Shown here: one piece after another, positions 25,539 to 32,745 of the stretch
How the letters are laid out: each line of letters starts with the position of its first letter
Numbering within the stretch: the first letter of the stretch is position 1
Origin: Tabrizicola_A aquatica
GTDB taxonomy: Bacteria > Pseudomonadota > Alphaproteobacteria > Rhodobacterales > Rhodobacteraceae
Assembly: GCA_965194375.1 (NCBI GenBank)
Contig: CBDAEL010000005.1
Strand: one strand, 5' to 3'
Length of the DNA: 64,000 nt
Program-made: the position numbers and the translations under genes
The notes under the pieces: generated by a model
Seen by the model: the letters and a program-made list of their open reading frames with translations, nothing else
Database searches by the model: none
Told to the model about the DNA's origin: nothing

Positions 25539-27076
25539 CCCTACACGAGGCCTTGGACCCGCGCCCGCAGGACCCGAAAATGGGCGGCATTATCAAGCTC
25601 GCCCTTCTGGCGGTGGGCGGGCAGGGCGGCGGCGTATTGACCAGCTGGATCGAAGACCTCGCGCGGGACAATGGCTATGCCGCGCAGGCAACATCGGTGG
25701 CCGGCGTGGCGCAGCGCACCGGGGCCACGGTCTATTATGTGGAAATGGCCCCGGCTGGCACGGGCATGCCGATCTTCTCGCTGATGCCGGCGGCGGGGGA
25801 TGTCGACATCATGATCACCGCCGAGATGATGGAGGCGGGTCGCGCCATTCTGCGCGGGTTCGTGACGCCGGATCGCACGGTGCTCATTACCTCAACCCAC
25901 CGGGCGCTGGCGGTCAGTGAAAAGATGGTGCCGGGCGATGGGATTGCCTCCTCAGAAGAGGTGCTGGCCGCCGCCGAAGTGGCCGCGCGCCGCTTGATCG
26001 CGGCGGATTTCGACACGCTGGCGATCAAGGCTGGCTCTGTGATCTCTGCCAGCCTCTTTGGCGCCTTGGCAGGGGCTGAGGTGCTGCCCTTCCCGCGCGC
26101 GGCCTTTGAAGAAGCCATTTGCAAGGGCGGCAAGGGGATTGAGGCCTCGCTGCGCGCCTTTGACGTGGGCTACAAGGCGGCGCAAGAGGGGGAGGCCAAG
26201 GCGCCCGAACCTGTCGCGCCGGTGGCCAAGCCAGATACTCCCCAAGGCCCGGCGCGCCTTGTGGCCGAATGGCAGGCGCTCGTCGCCCGTGCGGACAGGC
26301 TTCCGGGCGATGCAGCTGCGATGGCTCGTGCAGGCTTGAAAAAGGTGGTTGAGTTTCAAGACCTCGCCTATGCCCGCGCCTATCTTGACCGGGTGGAAGC
26401 CGTTCTGGCGGCTGACCGTGCACCCTTTGATCTGACCCGCGAAGCGGCCAAGTATATTGCCAATGCAATGGCTTACGATGACATCATCCGCGTGGCCGAT
26501 CAGAAAACCAAATTGGGCCGCCTCGCGCGCATCGGCCGCGAGATGGGGGCCAAGGACAAGAACGTGATGCAGGTCACCGAATTCCTGCATCCGCGCGCCG
26601 AGGAATTGGTGTCACTCTTGCCCGCCCGCATGGGCGCGGCTTGGGCGGCCAACCCCAAGCGCATGGCGCTGATCGACCGGCTCTTCAACAAGGGTCGCCG
26701 CTTGCGCACCGACAGCCTGCGGGGCTTTTTGATGCTGCATGTGATGGGCGGGCTGAAAGGCTGGCGGCCACGCACCCTGCGCCACGCTGAAGAGGTCGCG
26801 CATCTGAACCGCTGGCTGGACACCGCGATGGGCTATCTGCCGCACAACTACGATCTGGCGGTCGAGGTCATGCGCTGCCGCCGTCTGGTCAAGGGCTACT
26901 CCGACACCCACGCCCGCGGTCTGTCGAAGTTTAACCGGGTGCTTGCGGCAATTGCGCTGGTCAAGGACCGTGAAGACGCCGCCCTATGGGCCGCGCGCCT
27001 GCGCGAAGCGGCGCTGAAGGACGAAGAGGGCAAGGCACTTGACGGTGCCATCGCCACCATTCGAAGCTTTGCCTGA
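25535..27076 (+). CDS. iorB: Indolepyruvate:ferredoxin oxidoreductase-type beta subunit with C-terminal extension
   Basis: A 513-residue subunit. Residues about 20-230 form the gamma-type catalytic domain (LLAVGGQGGGVLTSW, VAGVAQRTGATVYYVEM). The remaining C-terminal half is a helical extension seen in many aerobic alpha- and betaproteobacterial homologues, making it much longer than the roughly 200-residue archaeal subunit. Its ATG overlaps the iorA stop by four bases, so equal amounts are expected. It ends the operon. A nested inverted repeat follows. Confidence 0.9.
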   Translation: MTLHEALDPRPQDPKMGGIIKLALLAVGGQGGGVLTSWIEDLARDNGYAAQATSVAGVAQRTGATVYYVEMAPAGTGMPIFSLMPAAGDVDIMITAEMMEAGRAILRGFVTPDRTVLITSTHRALAVSEKMVPGDGIASSEEVLAAAEVAARRLIAADFDTLAIKAGSVISASLFGALAGAEVLPFPRAAFEEAICKGGKGIEASLRAFDVGYKAAQEGEAKAPEPVAPVAKPDTPQGPARLVAEWQALVARADRLPGDAAAMARAGLKKVVEFQDLAYARAYLDRVEAVLAADRAPFDLTREAAKYIANAMAYDDIIRVADQKTKLGRLARIGREMGAKDKNVMQVTEFLHPRAEELVSLLPARMGAAWAANPKRMALIDRLFNKGRRLRTDSLRGFLMLHVMGGLKGWRPRTLRHAEEVAHLNRWLDTAMGYLPHNYDLAVEVMRCRRLVKGYSDTHARGLSKFNRVLAAIALVKDREDAALWAARLREAALKDEEGKALDGAIATIRSFA

Positions 27077-27098
27077 CAGGGGGGAGGGGGCCTGTGCA

Positions 27099-27229
27099 GC
27101 CCCCTCGCGCGTCCCGCGCTCACCCCCGCAGAGTATTTGGTAAGGCGCAATTCCAAAACACCAAGCCCTAAAGGTCTTGCGCCTTTTGAAATACTCTCAG
27201 GGGGTGAGGTGCGGCAGCACCGAGGGGGC
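27099..27229. repeat. Nested inverted repeat made of two facing copies of the dispersed element
   Basis: Three arm pairs are nested: GCCCCCTCG (27099-27107) with CGAGGGGGC (27221-27229); CACCCCCGCAGAGTATTT (27121-27138) with its near mirror at 27189-27206; and AAGGCGCAA (27142-27150) with TTGCGCCTT (27177-27185). Each half looks like the dispersed repeat found elsewhere here, so this is a head-to-head pair. It sits between convergent iorB and the flavin reductase gene and could terminate both transcripts. Confidence 0.75.
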
Positions 27230-27267
27230 GGAACGCTCCTTCTCTTTTTAGGCCAGACGCGTCGGGT

Positions 27268-27756
27268 TCAGGTCAGCGCGCGATATTGGCCGTCCCAATA
27301 GACCAGCGCCCCCGCGCCGGGGCTGGTGCGGATGTCACGCACACGGCCGATGATGATGCAATGGGTGGCGCGGTCGATCATCTCGTCCACTGTGCAGGCA
27401 AAGGCGGTGGGCGCGCCAACCAACAGCCGCGCGCCGCCGGTGGTTTCCCACTCAGCCCCGTCATAGCGGTCTGGGCCCCTCACGCCACCAAAGCCCGAAA
27501 AACGCTCGGCAACGCCCTGATGGGCGGCGCCGAGCAAGGACCAGCCAAAGGCGCCCCCGGGGGAAAACAGGGGCCAGCTGGAGGACGAGCGGTTGACGCA
27601 GGCCAAGATCAGCGCCGGATCGGCCGACAGCGAAATGCCCGAGGTGATCACCAAGCCGTTCGCCTGATCGCCGTCCCCCACCGTGAGCACGCTGCAATTG
27701 CCGACAAAGGCGCGCATCGCGTCGCGGAAGGTCTTGGCATCGGGCTGATCGGTCAT
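27268..27756 (-). CDS. Flavin reductase (RutF/HpaC-like), partner of the LLM monooxygenase
   Basis: A 162-residue flavin reductase domain protein. It has the FVGNCSVLTVGDGDQANGLV start, SISLSADPALILACVN-type core (SLSADPALILACVNRSSSSW) and a C-terminal RATHCIIIGRVRDI. Such enzymes reduce FMN or FAD with NAD(P)H and hand it to a two-component monooxygenase. It lies 50 bases downstream of the LLM monooxygenase on the same strand, as rutF-type genes do with their partners. Confidence 0.88.
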   Translation of the reverse strand: MTDQPDAKTFRDAMRAFVGNCSVLTVGDGDQANGLVITSGISLSADPALILACVNRSSSSWPLFSPGGAFGWSLLGAAHQGVAERFSGFGGVRGPDRYDGAEWETTGGARLLVGAPTAFACTVDEMIDRATHCIIIGRVRDIRTSPGAGALVYWDGQYRALT

Positions 27757-27806
27757 GGTGGCTCCTGCAAGTCTGACGGCGTTTGTCCTGATACGCGCGA
27801 GACCGC

Positions 27807-28898
27807 TTAACGGATGCCCGCTTTCGACAGACGCGGCAGGACTTCTTCGGCGAAGTAGGGGAATTCGCGCAGATAATCCACGAAAGACAGCGTCGTTCCG
27901 GCAAACCCGGCCTCATGCAGCGAGATGATCCCGGCTGCCACCTGATCGGGCGTGCCGATTAGCGGGAACCCCCCATGACCCAGCGCAAAGCCGTAGCGGA
28001 TTTGCGTCAAAAGGTCATGCGGGAAGGACAGCGCATGCGCGAGCTGCAGGCGGATGAGGTTGTCGGTCGCCTGCCAATCGGCGTTTTCATCGACAATGTA
28101 ATGCACATAGTCGCGCGCTTCTTTTTCAGTTGGACGGCAGACGACGTGAGAAAAGGTGAGAACACCCACATCGCGCTTCTTGGCGGCAGCCTGCGCCTTC
28201 AGGGCGGCGATTTCCTCTTTCGAGCGGGCCAGATCAATGGCCGGGGTGAAGAGGAAATTGGCGTTGTCGGTGGCAAACTCGCGGCCCTGCGGGCTGCCTG
28301 CGGCGTTGATCACGGGAACCGAGCCGCGGATCGGGGCCGGGTCGCCCTTCAAGCCCTTAATGTTCTTGAAATAGGTCTTGTCCCAGTCGAAATGCTCTGT
28401 CGAGCCCCAGATCTTGCGGATGAGATCATACCATTCTTGCGCATAGCCGTAGCGGGTTTCATGGTCATCGGGCAAGGACAGGCCCAACGCCTGATATTCC
28501 GGCTTGTTCCAGCCCGCGACGATGTTGAGCCCCGCGCGGCCGTGGCCGATTTGGTCGATGGTGGCGATCTGTTTGGCCACCACAACAGGGTGATTGGCCG
28601 AGGCATGGATGGTGGCAAAAACCGAGATATCCTTGGTCGCGGCCAGAAGGCCCGCAGCCCATGTCATGGTTTCCAAGACCCCGCCATGAAAATCGGTCGG
28701 CCCGCCGTACCCGATCCAGCGCGCGATCGGCAGCATGAAGTCAATGCCTGCCGCGTCCAGAAGTTTGGCCAGTGCCAGGTTGTTGTCCCAAGAATTGACC
28801 CAGCGGTCGGGGGCTTGGGTCGGTGTCATCCCTGACGAGCAATTGGTGGAAAAGGTGCCCAGCTTGAAGCCGCCGGAGAGCATCCGGTTCTGTGTCAT
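27807..28898 (-). CDS. LLM-class flavin-dependent monooxygenase (RutA-like)
   Basis: A 363-residue bacterial-luciferase-like (beta/alpha)8 flavoenzyme. The segments IASANHPVVVAKQ-type core (ASANHPVVVAKQIATIDQ), RAGLNIVAGWNKPEYQALG and TRYGYAQEWYDLIRKIWG closely match the RutA group, which opens the uracil ring by flavin-dependent attack on an amide carbonyl. A cyclic amide such as an oxidised indole would be a reasonable substrate here, but this is conjecture. ATG 28898 is preferred to 28907 because AGGA is then eight bases away. It is divergent from a MarR-like gene, with a candidate operator between. Confidence 0.85.
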   Translation of the reverse strand: MTQNRMLSGGFKLGTFSTNCSSGMTPTQAPDRWVNSWDNNLALAKLLDAAGIDFMLPIARWIGYGGPTDFHGGVLETMTWAAGLLAATKDISVFATIHASANHPVVVAKQIATIDQIGHGRAGLNIVAGWNKPEYQALGLSLPDDHETRYGYAQEWYDLIRKIWGSTEHFDWDKTYFKNIKGLKGDPAPIRGSVPVINAAGSPQGREFATDNANFLFTPAIDLARSKEEIAALKAQAAAKKRDVGVLTFSHVVCRPTEKEARDYVHYIVDENADWQATDNLIRLQLAHALSFPHDLLTQIRYGFALGHGGFPLIGTPDQVAAGIISLHEAGFAGTTLSFVDYLREFPYFAEEVLPRLSKAGIR

Positions 28899-28939
28899 AG
28901 TGTTCATCCTGTTGGTTGGGGTTTTGGTGTTATTTTATG

Positions 28940-28957
28940 TTTGAAAGTCTATCTTAA
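28940..28957. promoter_or_regulatory. Candidate operator shared with the 32.7-kb divergent region
   Basis: Read on the minus strand this stretch is TTAAGATAGACTTTCAAA. The divergent region at 32665-32684 has TTCAAGATAGAAATTTCAAG, the same pattern with one extra base. Both lie in AT-rich divergent promoters of the catabolic island, so a common regulator is likely. The nearby MarR-like protein is the obvious candidate. Confidence 0.45.
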
Positions 28958-29016
28958 AAATGCTTTGCGTCAACGGATTTCCCAAGGCAGGTTGGGTTTG
29001 AAGCTGGGGTGGCGGG

Positions 29017-29571
29017 ATGGCGAAGAAAAACCTTCAAACTCAAACAAATGCAGAAGATTCCACTTTGGATCGGCGCTGGCATTTGGCGCAGTCGGGCTCG
29101 GATGTGGACACGACCGAGTTGGAATTTGCGCTGATGCGGGCGTTCGAGGGATTCGGCCGCTGGCAGTCGGAGTGTCTGGCCTCGGTCTGCGATCTGGCGG
29201 CGACAGGGCCGGAGAATGCCATGCTGCATATCATCCGGATGAATGACCGGCCTAAGTCGTTGAAGGAAATTGCGCGACTGATGAACCGCGATGATGTGCC
29301 CAATATCCAGTACAGCTTGCGCAAGCTCTTGGGGGCGGCACTGATTGTCCGGCTGGGGGCCGGGCGGTCGGGCGTGACCTATGCCTGCACTGAGGCGGGG
29401 CTGCGGGTGACCGATGACTATGCGGTGTTGCGGCGCAAACTGCTCTTGGCCGAGATTGCCAATGTGCCGGGCTTTGCCGCGCGACTGGCCGAGGCGAGCC
29501 GGACGTTGAACCTGTTGTCGGGGATCTATGAAGAGGTGGCGCGGGTGGCCGCGACGCATCGGCGCGGATAA
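29017..29571 (+). CDS. MarR-like winged-helix regulator (2)
   Basis: A 184-residue regulator with an extended charged N-terminus and a winged-helix core. It contains ENAMLHIIRMNDRPKSLKEI, then RDDVPNIQYSLRKLLGAALI as the likely recognition helix, and a wing around GRSGVTYACTEAG. It is divergent from the LLM monooxygenase gene and most likely controls that operon. Plus-strand GGGGTGGCGGG precedes the ATG. Confidence 0.8.
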   Translation: MAKKNLQTQTNAEDSTLDRRWHLAQSGSDVDTTELEFALMRAFEGFGRWQSECLASVCDLAATGPENAMLHIIRMNDRPKSLKEIARLMNRDDVPNIQYSLRKLLGAALIVRLGAGRSGVTYACTEAGLRVTDDYAVLRRKLLLAEIANVPGFAARLAEASRTLNLLSGIYEEVARVAATHRRG

Positions 29572-29594
29572 GGCGCGCTGGGGGCCGTGGTGGG

Positions 29595-29634
29595 GCCTCC
29601 GGCGGGAGTATTTGGGCCCAGATGAAAGGCTTAG
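29595..29634 (+). repeat. Dispersed intergenic repeat, copy 3
   Basis: A 40-base unit beginning GCCTCCGGCGGGAGTATTTG, almost identical to the copy at 11394. As there, its end overlaps the stop codon of the gene on the minus strand (TAA of the kynureninase-like gene). It lies between two convergent genes. Confidence 0.8.
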
Positions 29635-30755
29635 GCTTTGGTCAGGTGGGCCAGTGCGGCATGAAGCTTGGTCACACCAGTTTCGGTGGTGACGATGCCG
29701 GGCGACAGGCGCAAGGTTTGGCTGCGGTGGTCGGTGGTGATGCCTTGGGCGCGCAAGGTCGCGACGACTTGGGGCGCGGGCAGATCGTCGGGCAGGCGCA
29801 GCATGACCGAGCCGCCGCGTTTGCCCTCCTCCCGCGGCGTGACGAGGGGCAGGGCAAGGGCATCGGCCATCTCGATCAACTGCGCGGTGAGGCGGCGGTT
29901 GTGGGCGAGAATGGCGCTGTGGTCTTGGGCGGCGTGCCAGTCCATCGCGGGCAGGCTGGCCAGTGCGGCCATGCAGCCCGGCGTGCCGTTGTCAAAGCGG
30001 CGGATGTCGGGGGCATAGGCAAAGCGGGTGATATCCCAGTTGAACGGGTTGTCTTGGCTGAACCAGCCGCGCAAGGACGGGGTCAGGTGCGGTGTCAGGC
30101 GGGGGCTGACGTAAAGGATGCCCGCGCCCGGCGTGCCGCACATCCATTTCAGTGACGTGGTGACGGTGAAATCCACCTCGGGGGCGTGGACGTCGAAGGG
30201 CAGAAGGCCGATGGCTTGGGTCACATCCACCCCGATCAGGCTGCCCATGCGGCGGCCATGGGCGACCATGCGCTGAAGATCGATGCGGTGCGAGGTGGTG
30301 GAGGAGACCCAGGTGAGGAGCGCGAGGCCGACGTCGGGTGTCCATGCGTCCAGGAAATCTTCATCCTCGACATGGGCGGCGCCTTGGCGGAAGGCCACGG
30401 TTTTGAGCGTGAAGCCATGGGTTTCGGCCATCCCGTTCAGCAGAAAATGATTAGAGGGGAAGCAATCGGCGCCGACCAGAACTGTACGTCCGTGCAGGTG
30501 ACCTGCAGGGAGCGATTGTACGAGGCTGTGCACGGCGGCGGTAACATTGTCGAAGGTGGTGACCGTTTGGGGGGCCGCGTTCAAGATGGCGCGCCAGCGG
30601 TCGATGAACTGGGCGCGCAGCGGCAGGACGTTACCCCATTGGCTGTCATCAGGGCGGCCCCAGACGGTGGCAAACTCGGCCATAGCGCGGGCGATATCGG
30701 CGTCTTTGCCGGGATACATGCCGATGGAATGATAGAGGAAATAGGCGTCTTGCAT
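29631..30755 (-). CDS. Kynureninase-like class V PLP enzyme
   Basis: A 374-residue fold-type I PLP protein. The cofactor Asp region is GVDVTQAIGLLPFDV and the Schiff-base lysine is in TSLKWMCGTPGAG, both close to kynureninase and class V aminotransferases. Kynureninase cleaves kynurenine to anthranilate and alanine, which would feed the anthraniloyl-CoA genes beside it. However, the usual N-terminal GNSLG motif is replaced by YHSIGMYPG and the protein is shorter than typical kynureninases, so another substrate is possible. Its start overlaps the 3-hydroxyacyl-CoA dehydrogenase stop (TGATG), which places it in the beta-oxidation operon. Confidence 0.72.
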   Translation of the reverse strand: MQDAYFLYHSIGMYPGKDADIARAMAEFATVWGRPDDSQWGNVLPLRAQFIDRWRAILNAAPQTVTTFDNVTAAVHSLVQSLPAGHLHGRTVLVGADCFPSNHFLLNGMAETHGFTLKTVAFRQGAAHVEDEDFLDAWTPDVGLALLTWVSSTTSHRIDLQRMVAHGRRMGSLIGVDVTQAIGLLPFDVHAPEVDFTVTTSLKWMCGTPGAGILYVSPRLTPHLTPSLRGWFSQDNPFNWDITRFAYAPDIRRFDNGTPGCMAALASLPAMDWHAAQDHSAILAHNRRLTAQLIEMADALALPLVTPREEGKRGGSVMLRLPDDLPAPQVVATLRAQGITTDHRSQTLRLSPGIVTTETGVTKLHAALAHLTKA

Positions 30756-31879
30756 CAGGCCAATCCGGGGGCTGGGGTGTAGCGGTCTTTCATCGCCTGC
30801 GGGGCGGCGGCCTGCAAGGCGGAAAGCGTGGCGAGGACGGCGGGGCGGCCTTGAAGGGCCAGCGCTTCAAGCGGGCCGCGCGGGAAGTTGAGACCAAGTT
30901 TCATGGCGGTGTCGATGCCTGTCGCCGTTGTGCCGCCTTCGGAGAGGAGCCAGTGCGCCTCGTTGATGAGGGTGGCCTCGATCCGGAGCGCGATCTGGGC
31001 GGCGTCGGCGGGGGCGGGGCCGGGCGTGGTGGGGTGCAGGAAGCCCTGCCCAGATTTGCGCCCCAGATGGCCTGCGGCGACCTGCGCCTCGAGCGCGGGG
31101 AAGACGTGATAACGAGGGTGATTGGCCATGGCGGCCTGCAGGCCACGGGTGGCGGCAAGGTTGATATCGGCCCCGATCAGGTCGATCAGCGACAGGGGGC
31201 CAAGGCGATATCCGGTGGCGAGCATGGCTGCGTCGATGTCAGAGGCGCTGCGCCCTTCGGACAAAAGCGCCAGCGCCTCGCCGTAGAAAGGCCGCGCGCA
31301 GCGGTTGACGATGAAGCCCGGACGGTCGGGGCACTCAATAACGGTTTTCCCTGCGTTTTCTGTGATTTGTCGTGCGATGTTGATGTCTTTTGTGGCGGTT
31401 GTCGCGTGCGGTGCCAACTCGACCAGTTTCATCGCGGTGGGTGGGTTGAAGAAATGCAGCGCCAGGACGCGGTCCGGGTGGGCAAGGCCTGCCGCAATCT
31501 CGCGGACCGGGATCGAGGAGGTGTTGGTGGCAAGGATCGAGGTCGGGCTGAGGATGGTCTCAAGGCTGCGGAAGAGCGATTGCTTGGCGTCAAGACGTTC
31601 GACGATCGCTTCGATCACCAGATCGCAGGGGGTGAATTCGGCAAGGGTTTCGGCGATGGTGAGGTGGGAGAGGGTGGCGTCACGGGCCGCCTCGCTCAGC
31701 TTGCCGGCGGTGATGCGCGCGTTCAGCGCATCGGCCATCCGGGCGCGGGCTGTCTCGCGGGCTGGGGCGTGGGCATCCGTCGCGATGACGGGAAAGCCAG
31801 CGGCGGCATAGACCTGCGCGATGCCGAGGCCCATGGTGCCAAGGCCGACGACGCCGATGGTGGGGGTGTCGGCGGTCAT
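30755..31879 (-). CDS. 3-hydroxyacyl-CoA dehydrogenase
   Basis: A 374-residue NAD-dependent dehydrogenase. The N-terminal Rossmann motif is GVVGLGTMGLGIAQVYAAAG, followed by LATNTSSIPVREIA and the catalytic-histidine region LALHFFNPPTAMKLVEL. Two C-terminal helical domains follow instead of one, which explains the extra length. It oxidises 3-hydroxyacyl-CoA to 3-ketoacyl-CoA. It overlaps the enoyl-CoA hydratase (ATGA) and the kynureninase-like gene, forming one minus-strand operon. Confidence 0.92.
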   Translation of the reverse strand: MTADTPTIGVVGLGTMGLGIAQVYAAAGFPVIATDAHAPARETARARMADALNARITAGKLSEAARDATLSHLTIAETLAEFTPCDLVIEAIVERLDAKQSLFRSLETILSPTSILATNTSSIPVREIAAGLAHPDRVLALHFFNPPTAMKLVELAPHATTATKDINIARQITENAGKTVIECPDRPGFIVNRCARPFYGEALALLSEGRSASDIDAAMLATGYRLGPLSLIDLIGADINLAATRGLQAAMANHPRYHVFPALEAQVAAGHLGRKSGQGFLHPTTPGPAPADAAQIALRIEATLINEAHWLLSEGGTTATGIDTAMKLGLNFPRGPLEALALQGRPAVLATLSALQAAAPQAMKDRYTPAPGLA

Positions 31880-32634
31880 TGGCCCTTGAACTCGGGTTTG
31901 CGTTTTTCGCGGAAGGCGCGGATGCCTTCCAGCTTGTCGGCGCTGTCGAGGAGACGTTCAAAGGCCGCGCGCTCCTCGTGCAGCGCAAGCGCTGTCTCGT
32001 CGCCCGCCACCAGCGCCGCTTTGGCGGCCTGCAGGGCGAGGGGCGCGCGTTTGCACATCCGTGCAATCAACGCCTCAGCATCGGGCAGGGCGGGGCCGGT
32101 GGCAAGCCAGCCTGCAATGCCCCAGTCGTAAGCCGTTGCTGCATCAATGATTTCGCCGCCCAGCACCATGCGCGTGGCCCGCGCCCGACCCGCCAGCGCC
32201 AAAAGCCGCTGCGCGCCGCCTGCGCCAGGGATGAGGCCAAGGTTGGTTTCCGGCAGACCAAGCCGCGCATCGGCGCCAAGCACCATCATGTCCGCCATCA
32301 GCGCCAGTTCGAACCCGCCACCCAGCGCAAACCCATCCACGGCCGCCACAAGCGGCTTGGGAAAGGCGCGGATCGCGGCCCAATGGGCCTTGCGCGGGTC
32401 ATGGGCCCCTTCGGCGGATGTCTTGGCTTCGATCTCGGCGATATCGGCGCCAGCGGCAAAGGTGCCATCAGCCCCGCAGATCAGGGCGGCGCGGACCGTG
32501 GGGTCTGCCGCCGCTGCTGTCAGCGCCTCGGCCACACGCGCCAGAACGGCGGTGTTCAGCGCATTCTTCGCTTCGGGCCGGTTCAGGGTGAGTTTCACCC
32601 ACCCGTCATGCTGTTCGGTGATGACCTGTTCCAT
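31876..32634 (-). CDS. Enoyl-CoA hydratase (crotonase family, both catalytic Glu present)
   Basis: A 252-residue crotonase. The oxyanion-hole segment GTFAAGADIAEIE is present, as are both acid/base glutamates of classical hydratases: GGGFELALMADM and LGLPETNLGLIPGAGG. It should hydrate 2-enoyl-CoA for the adjoining dehydrogenase. It is first in its operon and divergent from the large bifunctional enzyme. The shared 111 bases contain an 18-bp palindrome. Confidence 0.92.
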   Translation of the reverse strand: MEQVITEQHDGWVKLTLNRPEAKNALNTAVLARVAEALTAAAADPTVRAALICGADGTFAAGADIAEIEAKTSAEGAHDPRKAHWAAIRAFPKPLVAAVDGFALGGGFELALMADMMVLGADARLGLPETNLGLIPGAGGAQRLLALAGRARATRMVLGGEIIDAATAYDWGIAGWLATGPALPDAEALIARMCKRAPLALQAAKAALVAGDETALALHEERAAFERLLDSADKLEGIRAFREKRKPEFKGQ

Positions 32635-32675
32635 GGCGTCAGTCTGAGGCGCTGCGACAAATTATTCAAGATAGA

Positions 32676-32693
32676 AATTTCAAGCTTGAAATT
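32676..32693. promoter_or_regulatory. 18-bp perfect palindrome, probable MarR operator
   Basis: AATTTCAAGCTTGAAATT is a perfect palindrome in the centre of the divergent region between the enoyl-CoA hydratase and the bifunctional monooxygenase/reductase genes. Size and symmetry suit a MarR dimer. TTCAAGATAGAAATTTCAAG overlaps its left half and recurs with one base less near 28950. Confidence 0.65.
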
Positions 32694-32745
32694 GTTTTCA
32701 GTGAATGACACGCTCAGGGTCAAATGCGCCTGAAGGAGGTCGACG

